From NCBI GenBank assembly GCA_937934135.1, contig CALHAW010000023.1:28351-92350 (forward strand): DNA of 64,000 nucleotides, in the 5' to 3' direction. Of the stretch, positions 26,532 through 38,199 are shown one piece after another. The stretch comes from an uncultured Alphaproteobacteria bacterium. GTDB taxonomy: Bacteria > Pseudomonadota > Alphaproteobacteria > Micavibrionales > Micavibrionaceae. The position numbers and the translations under genes are program-made. A model generated the notes under the pieces. The model did no database searches. It was not told the origin of the DNA and saw nothing but the letters and a program-made list of their open reading frames with translations. Position 1 is the stretch's first letter. Every line of letters starts with the position of its first letter.

Positions 26532-27048
26532 TTTCCTGCTCCTAATTGTTTTTATTGCCGTCGGGTTGGGGTGGAATTTTTACAATAATCAAAAACCGCT
26601 CCCGCATTCTTTACCAAAGCAAGCACTCCCTTTTACCTATATGACATTAACGGGGGAAAGTGGCGCGCTTAGTGATCATAAAGGCCGCGTGACGCTGATC
26701 CATTTTTGGGCGACATGGTGCGCCCCGTGTTTGGCAGAATTGCCGAGTCTTATTGATTTAGCAACTAATCAGGAAAATCTCACGATTCTTGCTGTTGCGG
26801 TAAGGGATAAAACGACGAAGATTGATCGTTTTTTGAAAAAAATAGATAAAATACTGCCCGAAAATTTTATTGTTGCCCTTGATCCCAATCAGGATATTTC
26901 CAAAAATCTATATGGCACGGTAAAATTACCCGAAAGCTTTCTATTGAACAGACAGCACGCTTTTTCCCAAAAAATAATCGGTGCGGAAGAAAATTGGAAT
27001 AGCGCTCTATGGAAACAAAAACTGAGATCGTTACAAAAAAGTGAATAA
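26521..27048 (+). CDS. Thioredoxin-like protein, TlpA/ResA/CcsX type
   Basis: A protein of 175 residues with an N-terminal membrane anchor (about 4-20) and a periplasmic thioredoxin fold. The active site WATWCAPC has Cys67 and Cys70. The cis-Pro lies in VKLPESFLL. Position directly after resB and ccsA, with an 11-bp overlap, implies it reduces the CxxCH cysteines of apocytochrome c before heme attachment. The ATG at 26521 is chosen because it begins the anchor; the longer in-frame reading starts inside ccsA. Confidence 0.9.
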   Translation: MKINFLLLIVFIAVGLGWNFYNNQKPLPHSLPKQALPFTYMTLTGESGALSDHKGRVTLIHFWATWCAPCLAELPSLIDLATNQENLTILAVAVRDKTTKIDRFLKKIDKILPENFIVALDPNQDISKNLYGTVKLPESFLLNRQHAFSQKIIGAEENWNSALWKQKLRSLQKSE

Positions 27049-27167
27049 TCCTGTGCATAAAAACGAAACAACCTGTTGAAAACTTCTGTATATCTTGGGG
27101 GGTGGATTGCGCTAAGTCACGAATATCCTTAGTCTTTTGGGGAATGCATTCAATACTATGGAATATC

Positions 27168-28058
27168 ATGTTCCCTTTCTATGACGTAATTAAGCAGGCT
27201 TTGATACTAACCCGTACTACTATCCTATGTAGTGTGGCGTGTATTTCCGTGCTTTTAGGCGGGTGTGATGTTGTTGGGTCGGATTGGAAGAATGGCCCTG
27301 TTAAGATTGCCGATGTTCAAAAAAGAAAAGCCGAAGCGGCGGCAGGGGCAACCGAAGAAGTATCGCGCCTTGAAAGGCCGTCTTCTCCCGCGCCTGTTCA
27401 GAAAGTGAGCGCTTCTAACCCTAGAAAGCTTAATCCAAAGAACTTATTTGGTGGCAATTTGCGGTCTGAGGAAGAGCGCATTGATCGGTTAGAGCGCGCT
27501 ATGCAAAATATGCGCAATGACTTTGACCTTGTTGAACCGTCAATTAAACGCTTAATGGCGATTGAGGCAGATATTCAAAACCTTGTGGGTGAACTGCGTA
27601 AGCTTTCCAATGAAACAACGCAGGCAAATAAAGCGGCGGTTATGCAAGTGCCGGCGCCTGCTGTGAACTCTAAACCGGTTAAAACCACAAAGACGGCTAA
27701 GAAAATACAAACAAAAACCCCACCGCCTGTTTCTGGTAATCCTGAAATTTATGATGTGCGCATTGGGCAACATTCAGATAAAACCCGTATTGTGTTAGAC
27801 AGTAACGCGAAAACATCTTTCAGTGTTGATATTGATAATGATGAAAAAATTATGGTGGTGGATTTACCCAATACCAAATGGTCTGCGGTAACATCAAAAA
27901 ATCTAGGCTCAAAAATTGTATCCTCATACCGTGTTGAACAATCTGGTGATGATACATTGCTGATATTTGCCTTGAAACGCAGCGCCGATATTCTCTCCCA
28001 AAGCGAGATCGCTGGCGCTCGTGGTGTTGGGCGGCGTATTGTTATTGATTTGAAATAA
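27168..28058 (+). CDS. Lipoprotein with coiled coil and C-terminal AMIN-like domain
   Basis: About 296 residues from the ATG at 27168 (upstream in-frame ATGs at 27144 and 27102 are possible). A signal helix ends in the lipobox LLGGC with Cys33. Next come a Lys/Ala/Pro-rich stretch, a coiled-coil-like segment (RSEEERIDRLERAMQNM to ELRKLSNETTQ), a low-complexity Lys/Pro linker and a C-terminal beta domain (YDVRIGQHSDKTRIVLD ... RRIVIDLK) like AMIN domains, which bind peptidoglycan or localise envelope proteins. A cell-envelope anchoring role is inferred. The last 17 bp overlap the convergent DoxX-like gene. Confidence 0.72.
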   Translation: MFPFYDVIKQALILTRTTILCSVACISVLLGGCDVVGSDWKNGPVKIADVQKRKAEAAAGATEEVSRLERPSSPAPVQKVSASNPRKLNPKNLFGGNLRSEEERIDRLERAMQNMRNDFDLVEPSIKRLMAIEADIQNLVGELRKLSNETTQANKAAVMQVPAPAVNSKPVKTTKTAKKIQTKTPPPVSGNPEIYDVRIGQHSDKTRIVLDSNAKTSFSVDIDNDEKIMVVDLPNTKWSAVTSKNLGSKIVSSYRVEQSGDDTLLIFALKRSADILSQSEIAGARGVGRRIVIDLK

Positions 28059-28512
28059 GCCTGAAAAGCTTTTCCTTATTGATTAAAACCAGAATACAGG
28101 ATGAAATCCAAACGCCAACCGCCATAAAAAACAGCGCGCCACCATCCCCTTGCACATCAATGCCAAGCGGCGTGAAAAGATGGAAGAAGATTGCACCGCT
28201 CATCACGCCCATGGACATTAATGCGCCCAAAGGATTTAAAATTTTATAGCGTGTAAATAATCCTATTAAAAGCAGGCTTGCCGCGACAAGCTCGGCACTA
28301 CCAATGACATAGGCACTAAAGAGACCAGGCGCTAAAAACAAGCCATTAATGCCAAAGGTGGAAGCGGCCCAGTCATTTAAAGTTGTAAAAATATGGACAG
28401 TCTCAGGCGCGCCTGAAAACTTGAAGAAGAGCGACTGCACAAAAATAAAGCTTATGAAAATGGAGAGTATGTAAGGAAGAATGTTCCTAATTTTTTCCCT
28501 TGATAGAGTCAT
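28042..28512 (-). CDS. DoxX-like membrane protein
   Basis: A 156-residue protein with four predicted membrane helices (about 14-32, 62-84, 92-112, 122-142). The pattern of FVQSLFFKFSG after helix 1 and ELVAASLLLIGLFTRY in helix 2 is that of DoxX/SURF4-type proteins. Function unknown beyond the family; some relatives interact with quinones or redox enzymes. AAAGGA lies about 8 nt upstream of the ATG. Overlaps the AMIN lipoprotein gene by 17 bp tail to tail. Confidence 0.75.
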   Translation of the reverse strand: MTLSREKIRNILPYILSIFISFIFVQSLFFKFSGAPETVHIFTTLNDWAASTFGINGLFLAPGLFSAYVIGSAELVAASLLLIGLFTRYKILNPLGALMSMGVMSGAIFFHLFTPLGIDVQGDGGALFFMAVGVWISSCILVLINKEKLFRLISNQ

Positions 28513-28658
28513 AATTTAATCCTTTTTGGGCTTGCTTATATGGGGGGATTCGTTTTATTGCATATCCGCGTTACATATATGGGCTTACTGCTTGATGAAA
28601 TGCTATTTTGTCCGTATTCTGGACTGTCTAATAATTAAGGGTGCGGTAAATAAATAAC

Positions 28659-31600
28659 ATGAATAAAACTACCTTAAAGAAAGCTGCAAGTCATATCTCT
28701 TCTGATAAAAAAGCTGAAAAATATAAAAATTTCTTAAAAACATTTTTTGAAAATGTGCCTGACGGTGACACGGTGATGATGGCACCAGAAAGTTTGGCGC
28801 GTACCGCGCAAACCCACCTTCAGCTTTCTGAAAAACGCGATATTAATATTGCACCTGCAATTTTAGTCCATACCCCAACATTAGAAAAAAATGGCTGGAA
28901 CGCGGAACGTACTATTATTGATATTGTTAATGATGATATGGCGTTTTTGGTTGATTCTGTGGTGGCAGAAATTATTCGTCATAAATATCAAATTGCTGTT
29001 TTTATTCATCCTATTTTACACGTGGAATTGAACAGTAAAAAGAAAATTCAAATAATTCATGCAAAAGAGATTACAGGCAAGACCCACGCCCAATCGCACA
29101 TTCATATTGAATTAAACCGTATCTTAAGCACCGCCGAAGCCCGCGCATTAAGTGAAAATATAGCAAAAATTTTAAATGATGCACGGCTTGCAAATCGTGA
29201 CTGGTTGGCTATGCGCCGTAAGATTGATGTTGCAAAAGAAGCCGTTGCCACAACACCAGCAAAATTTGGTAAGCATGCAATTAGTGAATATGCAGATTTT
29301 CTAGATTATCTCTTTGATAATAACTTTACGTTTTTAGGGTATCGTGAATATAGCTTTAGCAAAAGTAAATCTGCCAATGATAAAACCTTTAAAAGCAAAG
29401 TGATTATGGGGTCCAGCCTTGGCGTATTGGCTGATGAGCGCGCACCTGTTTATATTAATGAAGCACGCAAAAGCCTCACAGAAACACAGCAAAATTTACG
29501 CATTAAACAAGAACCCCTTACCATCTGTAAAGTTAATCGTCATTCAACAGTGCATCGCCGCGTTCCTATCGATGCGATTGCGATTAAACGCTATGATAAA
29601 AAAGGTAACGTTGTGGGAGAGATCCTCTTTCTTGGGCTTTTTACATCGGTTACTTACTCCCGCAGTGTAACGGATATTCCATTGCTCCGCATGAAAGTGG
29701 ATAATGTTGTTAAGCGATCAAAATTTGCCAATGCCAGCCATAATTACAAAGCATTGCGCCATATTTTAGAGCGTTACCCGCGCGATGAAATTTTGCAGAT
29801 GCCTGAAAAGCTTCTCTATGATCACAGCCTTAGTATCCTTCGCCTGCAAGAACGCCCGCATATTGCGCTTTATACGCGCGTTGACCCATTTGGTCGCTAT
29901 ATTTCGGCGCTGGTTTATGTGCCGCGTGATAAATATGAAACACGTCTTCGGTTGAAACTGCAAAATATCTTATGCGAACGCCTAAATGGTATTTGCGGCA
30001 ATTTTAAAGTCCTTCAGGATGATTCCCCATTGGCGCGTGTTATCTTCCAAATTGATATTAACAGCCAAAAAGGCATCCCTGATTTTAATGAATCAGACTT
30101 AGAGGATGAATTAATTGAAGCCGGCCAAAGCTGGCCTGATCAGTTGAAGTTATGCATTACTGATGACATTAATAACCCGCATGAACAAAGCAACTTTATC
30201 AAAAATTATACAGATGCTTTTCCAACGGCCTACCATGATCAATATGCCCCCGCGCAGGGGCGCTATGACATGCATAAAATTGAAACAGTCATTAAGGCAG
30301 ATAATATCGCGCTTGAACTGTTTGAAGATCATGCGGCTGGCGAAAAAGAAATTCGTTTAAAACTCTATCACGCGAAAGAACCTTTGGCACTTTCTGATGT
30401 GCTGCCCATCATGGAAAATATGGGTTTAAATGTGATTACTGAACTGCCCTTTGAAGTAACGCCTGCGCATTTTGATCATACTGTTTGGATTCATGATTTC
30501 CTTATTGAAGCCAATGACCCTGCAGTTTTTCCTGATGTATTAGAAATTAAACAAGCCTTTGAAGATGTTTTTGCCAAAACATGGAATGGACAAGTCGAAA
30601 GTGACAGCCTGAATATGCTGTCCTTTTATTGTAATATGCCGTGGCATGATATTGCGATATTGCGCGCATACACGCATTATTTGCGTCAAACGGGCGTGTC
30701 TTATTCTATGGCCTATATTGAAACGGCAATTACTACTTATCCTGATATTGCGGCAAAGCTGGTCGAATTTTTTAAAGATTTATTTGATCCGTCAACGCCA
30801 AAATTATCAGATCAACAAAAGAAAAACCGTACAAAGGCCATTCATAAGTCACTCAATAAAGTTGATGCGTTAGATCATGATCGTATTTTTCGCCAGTTAA
30901 CGGCCTTGCTCAATGCGACATTGCGGACAAATTTCTACCAAAAAAATGAACAGGGTGATCATAAAACGCATCTCTCTTTTAAGCTGGATAGTAAAACCAT
31001 TGATTTCCTTCCCAATCCAAAACCATACCGTGATATTTTTGTCTATTCTGCACGGGTGGAAGGGGTGCATTTGCGCGGTGATAAAATTGCGCGCGGTGGC
31101 TTGCGTTGGTCTGACCGTCATGAAGATTTCCGCACCGAAGTGCTTGGCCTGATGAAGGCGCAACAGGTGAAAAACGCCATTATTGTACCAATGGGCGCAA
31201 AAGGTGGATTTGTTGTTAAAAAACCATTTACAGGGGATCGCACCGCATGGCATGGCGAAGGTGTAGAGTGTTATAAAATATTTATCCGTGGCCTTTTGGA
31301 CATTACAGATAACCGTGTCGGGGATAAGGTTGTGCCACCGTTGGATGTGCTGCGTTATGATGATGATGATCCTTATTTCGTTGTGGCGGCAGATAAAGGA
31401 ACGGCAACGTTTTCTGATATCGCCAATGGTTTATCTGAAGACTATAATTTCTGGCTGGGTGATGCGTTTGCCTCTGGCGGTTCTGCAGGATATGACCATA
31501 AAAAAATGGGTATTACGGCGCGCGGCGCATGGGAATCTGTGAAACGTCATTTCCGCGAAATTGGTCATGATACACAAACACAGAAATTTGATGTCATTGG

Positions 31601-33518
31601 TGTGGGTGATATGGCAGGGGATGTGTTTGGGAATGGCATGTTATTATCTGAACATATTCGTCTTATCGGTGCGTTTAACCATCTTCACATTTTCTGTGAT
31701 CCCAACCCCAATATCGCAAAAACTTTTACAGAACGCCAACGTCTTTTTGATGAGGTCAAAGGGTGGGAGCATTATAATAAAAAATTATTATCCAAAGGCG
31801 GGCGCATTTTCTCCCGTAAGGATAAAAGCTTGGAACTTACGCCTGAAATTCGCGCTTGTTTTAATATCACGGAAAAAAATGTGTCACCCAATGCGTTAAT
31901 GCGCGCAATGTTAAAGGCTGAAACAGATTTGCTCTGGTTTGGTGGGATTGGTACTTATATTAAGGCAACATCTGAAAATAATATGGATGTTGGTGATAAA
32001 GGCAATGATGCAGTGCGCGTGAATGCAACCGAAGTGCAGGCCAAAGTCTTGGGTGAGGGCGCAAACCTTGCCATTACACAGGCCGCGCGGATTGAATACG
32101 CCAAGGCGGGCGGGTTGTTGAACGCAGATTATATTGATAATGCCGGCGGTGTTGCCTCATCCGATGATGAAGTGAATATCAAAATTTTGATGGGCGATGT
32201 TATGCGTCAAACAAAAAAGAAAGAGCCGAAATATCAAATGAACGTTAAAAAACGTAATAAGCTTTTAGCATCTATGACCGAAGATGTCTCAACTCATGTA
32301 TTGCGTGGTAATTACCAACAGGCACAAGGGATTAGCCTGATGAGTATGCAAGCACCAGAAAATCTTTCTTCCCATTCACGCTTGATTGATTATTTGCGTC
32401 ATAAAGTCGGGATGAGCCGTACGTTAGAACAGCTTCCTTTCAAAGAAGAAATTGCCGACCGCCTTGAAAAAGGCGAAGGCCTAACAAGACCAGAGCTAAG
32501 TGTTCTGCAATCTTACGCAAAAATTTGCTATACGGAAGATTTATTAAATAGTGATATTCCCGAAAGCAAAGCGATGGAAGAACGTCTGTTCCGTTACTTT
32601 CCACCAAAACTCAGCAAGATGTATCCAAAAGAAATTTTAGGGCATCGCTTGCGCCGTGAAATTATTGCCACAACATTGGCGGGCGGTATCGTAAACCGTA
32701 TGGGGCCTGACTTTGTGCGTGATCGTATGGATCGTTGCGGCGCGTCATGCGAAGAAGTTGCCCGCGCTTACATTATTGTTCGTGAAGCCTTTGGCCTGCG
32801 TGAGATTTGGAATTTAATCGAAGATCTTGATGGTAATGTCGATGCGATGGTGCAGTTAAATGCGCTCCGTGAAACTGCGCGGATGATTGAACGCACCGTG
32901 ACATGGTTCTTAACCCGTTATGGCCGTAAATTAGAAATTACCCGCGATATCGCCAATTTTGAAGGTAAGATTGAAACGGTGAAAAAACACCTTGATGATG
33001 TTGTACCAAAAGAGCTGCTTGATAAAATTAAAGAGTTCACAAAAACAGGGACAAGCAATGGCCTGCCGAAAAACTTGGCACGTGATATTTCACTTATGCC
33101 TATTTTGGGATCGGCCTGTGATATTATTCGTATCTCTGTTGATCATAAATTTGATATTCCAGAAACGGCGTCGGTTTATTTTGATTTGGGCGGGCATTTC
33201 CATCTGGATTGGATGCGTCAAAAGGCACGCCATCTTTCAACGGATGATCAATGGTCGGCGCAGGCGCTCGAAGGGTTGGTGGATCAACTTTATACCTGTC
33301 AGGCAGGCTTGACGGTGCAAATTCTAAAAGATGTCGCAAAACTTAAAAAAGCAGGGATCAAATCAAAAGGCAGTATTCTTGAAAGCTGGATTAATCAACG
33401 CGGTGAACAAGCAAAATTAATGCAGCCTCTCTTTGATGAACTGCGCAAGGCCACAACCCTTGATATGTCGATGATCATTATTGCAGAGCAACGCTTGCGC
33501 AATCTCTATGGCGGCTAA
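28659..33518 (+). CDS. NAD-specific glutamate dehydrogenase, large type
   Basis: A protein of 1619 residues, the length of the large bacterial NAD-GDH family (Caulobacter GdhZ type). About 700 N-terminal residues hold ACT-like regulatory regions. The catalytic core begins near residue 805: RGGLRWSDRHEDFRTEV, MKAQQVKNAIIVPMGAKGG (substrate Lys), then the dinucleotide-binding region GVGDMAGDVFGNGMLLS and the glycine-rich VLGEGANLAITQAARIEYA. A C-terminal helical domain follows. It deaminates glutamate to 2-oxoglutarate with NAD+, linking amino-acid catabolism to the TCA cycle. AAGGG lies 15 nt upstream of the ATG. Its stop overlaps that of ubiA by 4 bp, convergently. Confidence 0.95.
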   Translation: MNKTTLKKAASHISSDKKAEKYKNFLKTFFENVPDGDTVMMAPESLARTAQTHLQLSEKRDINIAPAILVHTPTLEKNGWNAERTIIDIVNDDMAFLVDSVVAEIIRHKYQIAVFIHPILHVELNSKKKIQIIHAKEITGKTHAQSHIHIELNRILSTAEARALSENIAKILNDARLANRDWLAMRRKIDVAKEAVATTPAKFGKHAISEYADFLDYLFDNNFTFLGYREYSFSKSKSANDKTFKSKVIMGSSLGVLADERAPVYINEARKSLTETQQNLRIKQEPLTICKVNRHSTVHRRVPIDAIAIKRYDKKGNVVGEILFLGLFTSVTYSRSVTDIPLLRMKVDNVVKRSKFANASHNYKALRHILERYPRDEILQMPEKLLYDHSLSILRLQERPHIALYTRVDPFGRYISALVYVPRDKYETRLRLKLQNILCERLNGICGNFKVLQDDSPLARVIFQIDINSQKGIPDFNESDLEDELIEAGQSWPDQLKLCITDDINNPHEQSNFIKNYTDAFPTAYHDQYAPAQGRYDMHKIETVIKADNIALELFEDHAAGEKEIRLKLYHAKEPLALSDVLPIMENMGLNVITELPFEVTPAHFDHTVWIHDFLIEANDPAVFPDVLEIKQAFEDVFAKTWNGQVESDSLNMLSFYCNMPWHDIAILRAYTHYLRQTGVSYSMAYIETAITTYPDIAAKLVEFFKDLFDPSTPKLSDQQKKNRTKAIHKSLNKVDALDHDRIFRQLTALLNATLRTNFYQKNEQGDHKTHLSFKLDSKTIDFLPNPKPYRDIFVYSARVEGVHLRGDKIARGGLRWSDRHEDFRTEVLGLMKAQQVKNAIIVPMGAKGGFVVKKPFTGDRTAWHGEGVECYKIFIRGLLDITDNRVGDKVVPPLDVLRYDDDDPYFVVAADKGTATFSDIANGLSEDYNFWLGDAFASGGSAGYDHKKMGITARGAWESVKRHFREIGHDTQTQKFDVIGVGDMAGDVFGNGMLLSEHIRLIGAFNHLHIFCDPNPNIAKTFTERQRLFDEVKGWEHYNKKLLSKGGRIFSRKDKSLELTPEIRACFNITEKNVSPNALMRAMLKAETDLLWFGGIGTYIKATSENNMDVGDKGNDAVRVNATEVQAKVLGEGANLAITQAARIEYAKAGGLLNADYIDNAGGVASSDDEVNIKILMGDVMRQTKKKEPKYQMNVKKRNKLLASMTEDVSTHVLRGNYQQAQGISLMSMQAPENLSSHSRLIDYLRHKVGMSRTLEQLPFKEEIADRLEKGEGLTRPELSVLQSYAKICYTEDLLNSDIPESKAMEERLFRYFPPKLSKMYPKEILGHRLRREIIATTLAGGIVNRMGPDFVRDRMDRCGASCEEVARAYIIVREAFGLREIWNLIEDLDGNVDAMVQLNALRETARMIERTVTWFLTRYGRKLEITRDIANFEGKIETVKKHLDDVVPKELLDKIKEFTKTGTSNGLPKNLARDISLMPILGSACDIIRISVDHKFDIPETASVYFDLGGHFHLDWMRQKARHLSTDDQWSAQALEGLVDQLYTCQAGLTVQILKDVAKLKKAGIKSKGSILESWINQRGEQAKLMQPLFDELRKATTLDMSMIIIAEQRLRNLYGG

Positions 33519-34480
33519 AGATAGTTTTGAATAAGCGCTATAATATTGGGTGTTTCAGTACCAAATGATGGTAATGCGCTATGGGCCGCAAAAGCCAACA
33601 GCACCAATAACCCCGTATTACGGTTTGATTTAAAAATCTCAAGCGCGCTTTCAGGGTCGCTTAAATCCCAATCGCGCACTTGGCGAATTAAATGAATAAA
33701 TGGCAAAAATAATAAAACATAGGTCACCAATCCTGCCTCGGCGATTATGGCGGTTAAAATAAGCAGTGCGAATGTCAGGCTGTAAAATAAACTGACCCAT
33801 AATGCACTTTTTTCACCAAATAATCGCGCCGTTGATTTAATGCCAATGCGGGCATCATCTTCTTTGTCTTGATGGGCATAAATTGTGTCATATCCCAATG
33901 TCCAAAAAAATGCCGCGGCATATAAAATAAAAGCTTCCCAGCGTAATTGATGCGTCGCCGCTGCCCATCCCATTAATGCCCCAAAATTAAAGGTGATCCC
34001 TAAAAATGCCTGCGGCCACCATGTAATGCGTTTCATAAACGGATAGGTCGCCACAAAAATCATTGATAAAAAACCAAGGCAGATTGTGACAAAGGATGTT
34101 TGTAGTAAAATAATGAACCCTAAAAAAATCAGAAAGAATAAAAATGCGGATGCCTCGATAATTGAAATTGCACCACTGGCGAGCGGGCGCGTTTTTGTGC
34201 GTTCGACTTCTAAATCTAATTTACGGTCCCATAAATCATTAATCACACATCCCGCGCCGCGCATGACAATGGCGCCAAATAAGAAGGTAATCATTAAAAG
34301 CCAGTCTGATCCATACATGCCCTGCACACCATTTGCGCCCAGCATAATGCCCCACCATGCGGGTAATACCAACAACCACCACCCAATCGGGCGATCCAGC
34401 CGCATTAAAATGGCATAAGGCTGCACGTGTTCAGGAAGTTTAGAAACCCAGCTTTCGGTATTGATATCTGTATGGTTCAT
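33515..34480 (-). CDS. ubiA: 4-hydroxybenzoate polyprenyltransferase
   Basis: A 321-residue UbiA-superfamily protein with about eight or nine membrane helices. The first Asp-rich motif is seen in GCVINDLWDRKLDLEVERTKTRPLASG and the second in YDTIYAHQDKEDDARIGIKST. It attaches the polyprenyl tail to 4-hydroxybenzoate in ubiquinone synthesis. The start is 15 bp from the divergent rsmE ATG; TATATC ends 6 nt before the ubiA ATG, again fitting a leaderless start. Other ubi genes are not in the window. Confidence 0.93.
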   Translation of the reverse strand: MNHTDINTESWVSKLPEHVQPYAILMRLDRPIGWWLLVLPAWWGIMLGANGVQGMYGSDWLLMITFLFGAIVMRGAGCVINDLWDRKLDLEVERTKTRPLASGAISIIEASAFLFFLIFLGFIILLQTSFVTICLGFLSMIFVATYPFMKRITWWPQAFLGITFNFGALMGWAAATHQLRWEAFILYAAAFFWTLGYDTIYAHQDKEDDARIGIKSTARLFGEKSALWVSLFYSLTFALLILTAIIAEAGLVTYVLLFLPFIHLIRQVRDWDLSDPESALEIFKSNRNTGLLVLLAFAAHSALPSFGTETPNIIALIQNYL

Positions 34481-34495
34481 GTGTTTGATATAGCC

Positions 34496-35200
34496 ATGAA
34501 TAAAGATGAAACATTCAAATTGCCGCGTTTATTTACGGCGCATTCATTATCTACCCAGACTCTCATAGAGCTTGAGGCCGCGCAAGCGCATTATTTACAC
34601 AATGTCATGCGTAAGAAAGAAGGGGATGCAATCCGCCTGTTTAATGGGCGCGATGGCGAATGGCTGTGTACCTTAACCGCGCAGGCAAAACGCAAGGCAT
34701 CTGTAAGGGTGACAGATCAATTATTGGAACAGCCTGAAACCTACCGTGCGATCCATTTATTTTTTACCCCTATTAAAAAGAATAGACAGGATTGGTTGAT
34801 TGAAAAAGCGGTGGAATTAGGCGTGACGGACTTTCACCCTATCCTGACGCAGAATACAGAAGTACGTAAAATTAATGTTGAGCGCATGACTCATCAAATA
34901 TTTGAAGCCGCCGAACAGTGTGAACGCCTGACCATTCCTATCCTTCACTCGCTTATAAAGCTAGATCAGGCTTTAAACCCTGATATGCCGCTTTATTCCT
35001 GTCTTGAACGCTATGACGCGCCGGACATTCAAACCCAAAGACCAGCGGGCGATTTTGCCTTTCTTATTGGTCCCGAAGGTGGCTTTACCGCAGAGGAAAA
35101 AAAGAATATCGCCCAAAACACCATGCCCGTTTCGTTGGGAGATAGGATATTACGATGTGAAACGGCGGTTATAAAGGCTTTGGTGCTTTTAAGCGCTTAA
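34496..35200 (+). CDS. rsmE: 16S rRNA (uracil(1498)-N(3))-methyltransferase
   Basis: A 234-residue SPOUT methyltransferase. An N-terminal PUA-like domain (LPRLFTAHSLSTQ, HYLHNVMRKKEGD) is followed by the knotted catalytic domain with QDWLIEKAVELGV, FAFLIGPEGGFTAEE and the closing LGDRILRCETAVIKAL. It methylates U1498 of 16S rRNA. The ATG at 34496 begins the family-typical N terminus; the longer reading to 34427 would overlap ubiA. No ribosome-binding site is seen; GATATA lies just upstream. Confidence 0.93.
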   Translation: MNKDETFKLPRLFTAHSLSTQTLIELEAAQAHYLHNVMRKKEGDAIRLFNGRDGEWLCTLTAQAKRKASVRVTDQLLEQPETYRAIHLFFTPIKKNRQDWLIEKAVELGVTDFHPILTQNTEVRKINVERMTHQIFEAAEQCERLTIPILHSLIKLDQALNPDMPLYSCLERYDAPDIQTQRPAGDFAFLIGPEGGFTAEEKKNIAQNTMPVSLGDRILRCETAVIKALVLLSA

Positions 35201-35328
35201 TATCAATTAAGTTGGTGATTTATGAATAATTTTTGAGTTTTTCCTCTTCTAAAAATGTCGTTTTGGACTATAAGAAAGGACTTATTATCGGTATAGTAGG
35301 TAAAAATAATAAAGCGGTTCAAATTATC

Positions 35329-37835
<2,507 letters not shown>

Positions 37836-37868
37836 GCAAAAAAACAGGTATTTTGATGCAGAATTTTT

Positions 37869-37900
37869 AAAAGCCCCGCTATTGAGTGGGGCTTTTATTT
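37869..37900 (+). terminator. Rho-independent terminator after coxB-ctaD
   Basis: AAAAGCCCC (37869-37877), a 10-nt loop, GGGGCTTTT (37888-37896) and then ATTTT. A perfect 9-bp stem located 33 bp after the ctaD stop. Confidence 0.88.
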
Positions 37901-38165
37901 TGTGAAAATACCTTTTGGTTTCGTATTAGGGGGGTGTTTATAAGCCCCTGATTCCATTAAAGAAAACAACCCATACTTAGTTTGTTCGTCTATAAGAGGG
38001 AGGGGGGGATGTGTGTTTGTTGCGTTGGGAATATTATCGCGCATTATACAAGGTCGCCTTGGTATGTCTCCCTCAAGCCGTGCCGTTTAATAAACGGACA
38101 GGATAAGAGTGTAACATAAATAGGTTATTATTCCTAATTTATTCTAAAATTATTGTTTTGTATTG
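37901..38165. other. Gene-poor spacer between ctaD terminator and unknown gene
   Basis: The 364 bp between ctaD and the next gene hold the terminator, a G-rich tract (38000-38008), a possible 36-codon reading frame (38009-38119), a perfect short dyad CCGTTTA-A-TAAACGG (38083-38097) and an AT-rich promoter region. No tRNA or known RNA family is recognised. A small RNA here is possible but unsupported. Confidence 0.4.
38009..38119 (+). CDS. Possible 36-residue cysteine-containing peptide
   Basis: A short frame beginning MCVCCVGNIIAHYT and ending RLINGQDKSVT. An unusually strong purine tract GAGGGAGGGGGG directly precedes the ATG, but its G-run touches the start codon, which is closer than ideal. 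Four of the 36 residues are Cys. No homologue is recognised and composition alone cannot show coding; it could equally be part of a non-coding leader or RNA. Confidence 0.2.
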   Translation: MCVCCVGNIIAHYTRSPWYVSLKPCRLINGQDKSVT

Positions 38166-38194
38166 TTGACATAATAAGAAAATTGATATAAAAA
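38166..38194 (+). promoter_or_regulatory. Promoter of the unknown gene at 38200
   Basis: A consensus TTGACA at 38166-38171 is followed by TATAAA at 38187-38192 (15-bp spacer) or TAAAAA at 38189-38194 (17-bp spacer). The -10 ends 5 to 7 nt before the ATG and no Shine-Dalgarno site is present, so the mRNA is probably leaderless. Confidence 0.5.
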
Positions 38195-38199
38195 CAATT

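Noticed and set aside
28659..33518. NAD-GDH as a fusion or frameshifted composite because of its great length
   Set aside because: About 1600 residues is the normal length for this GDH family and the motif order is intact.
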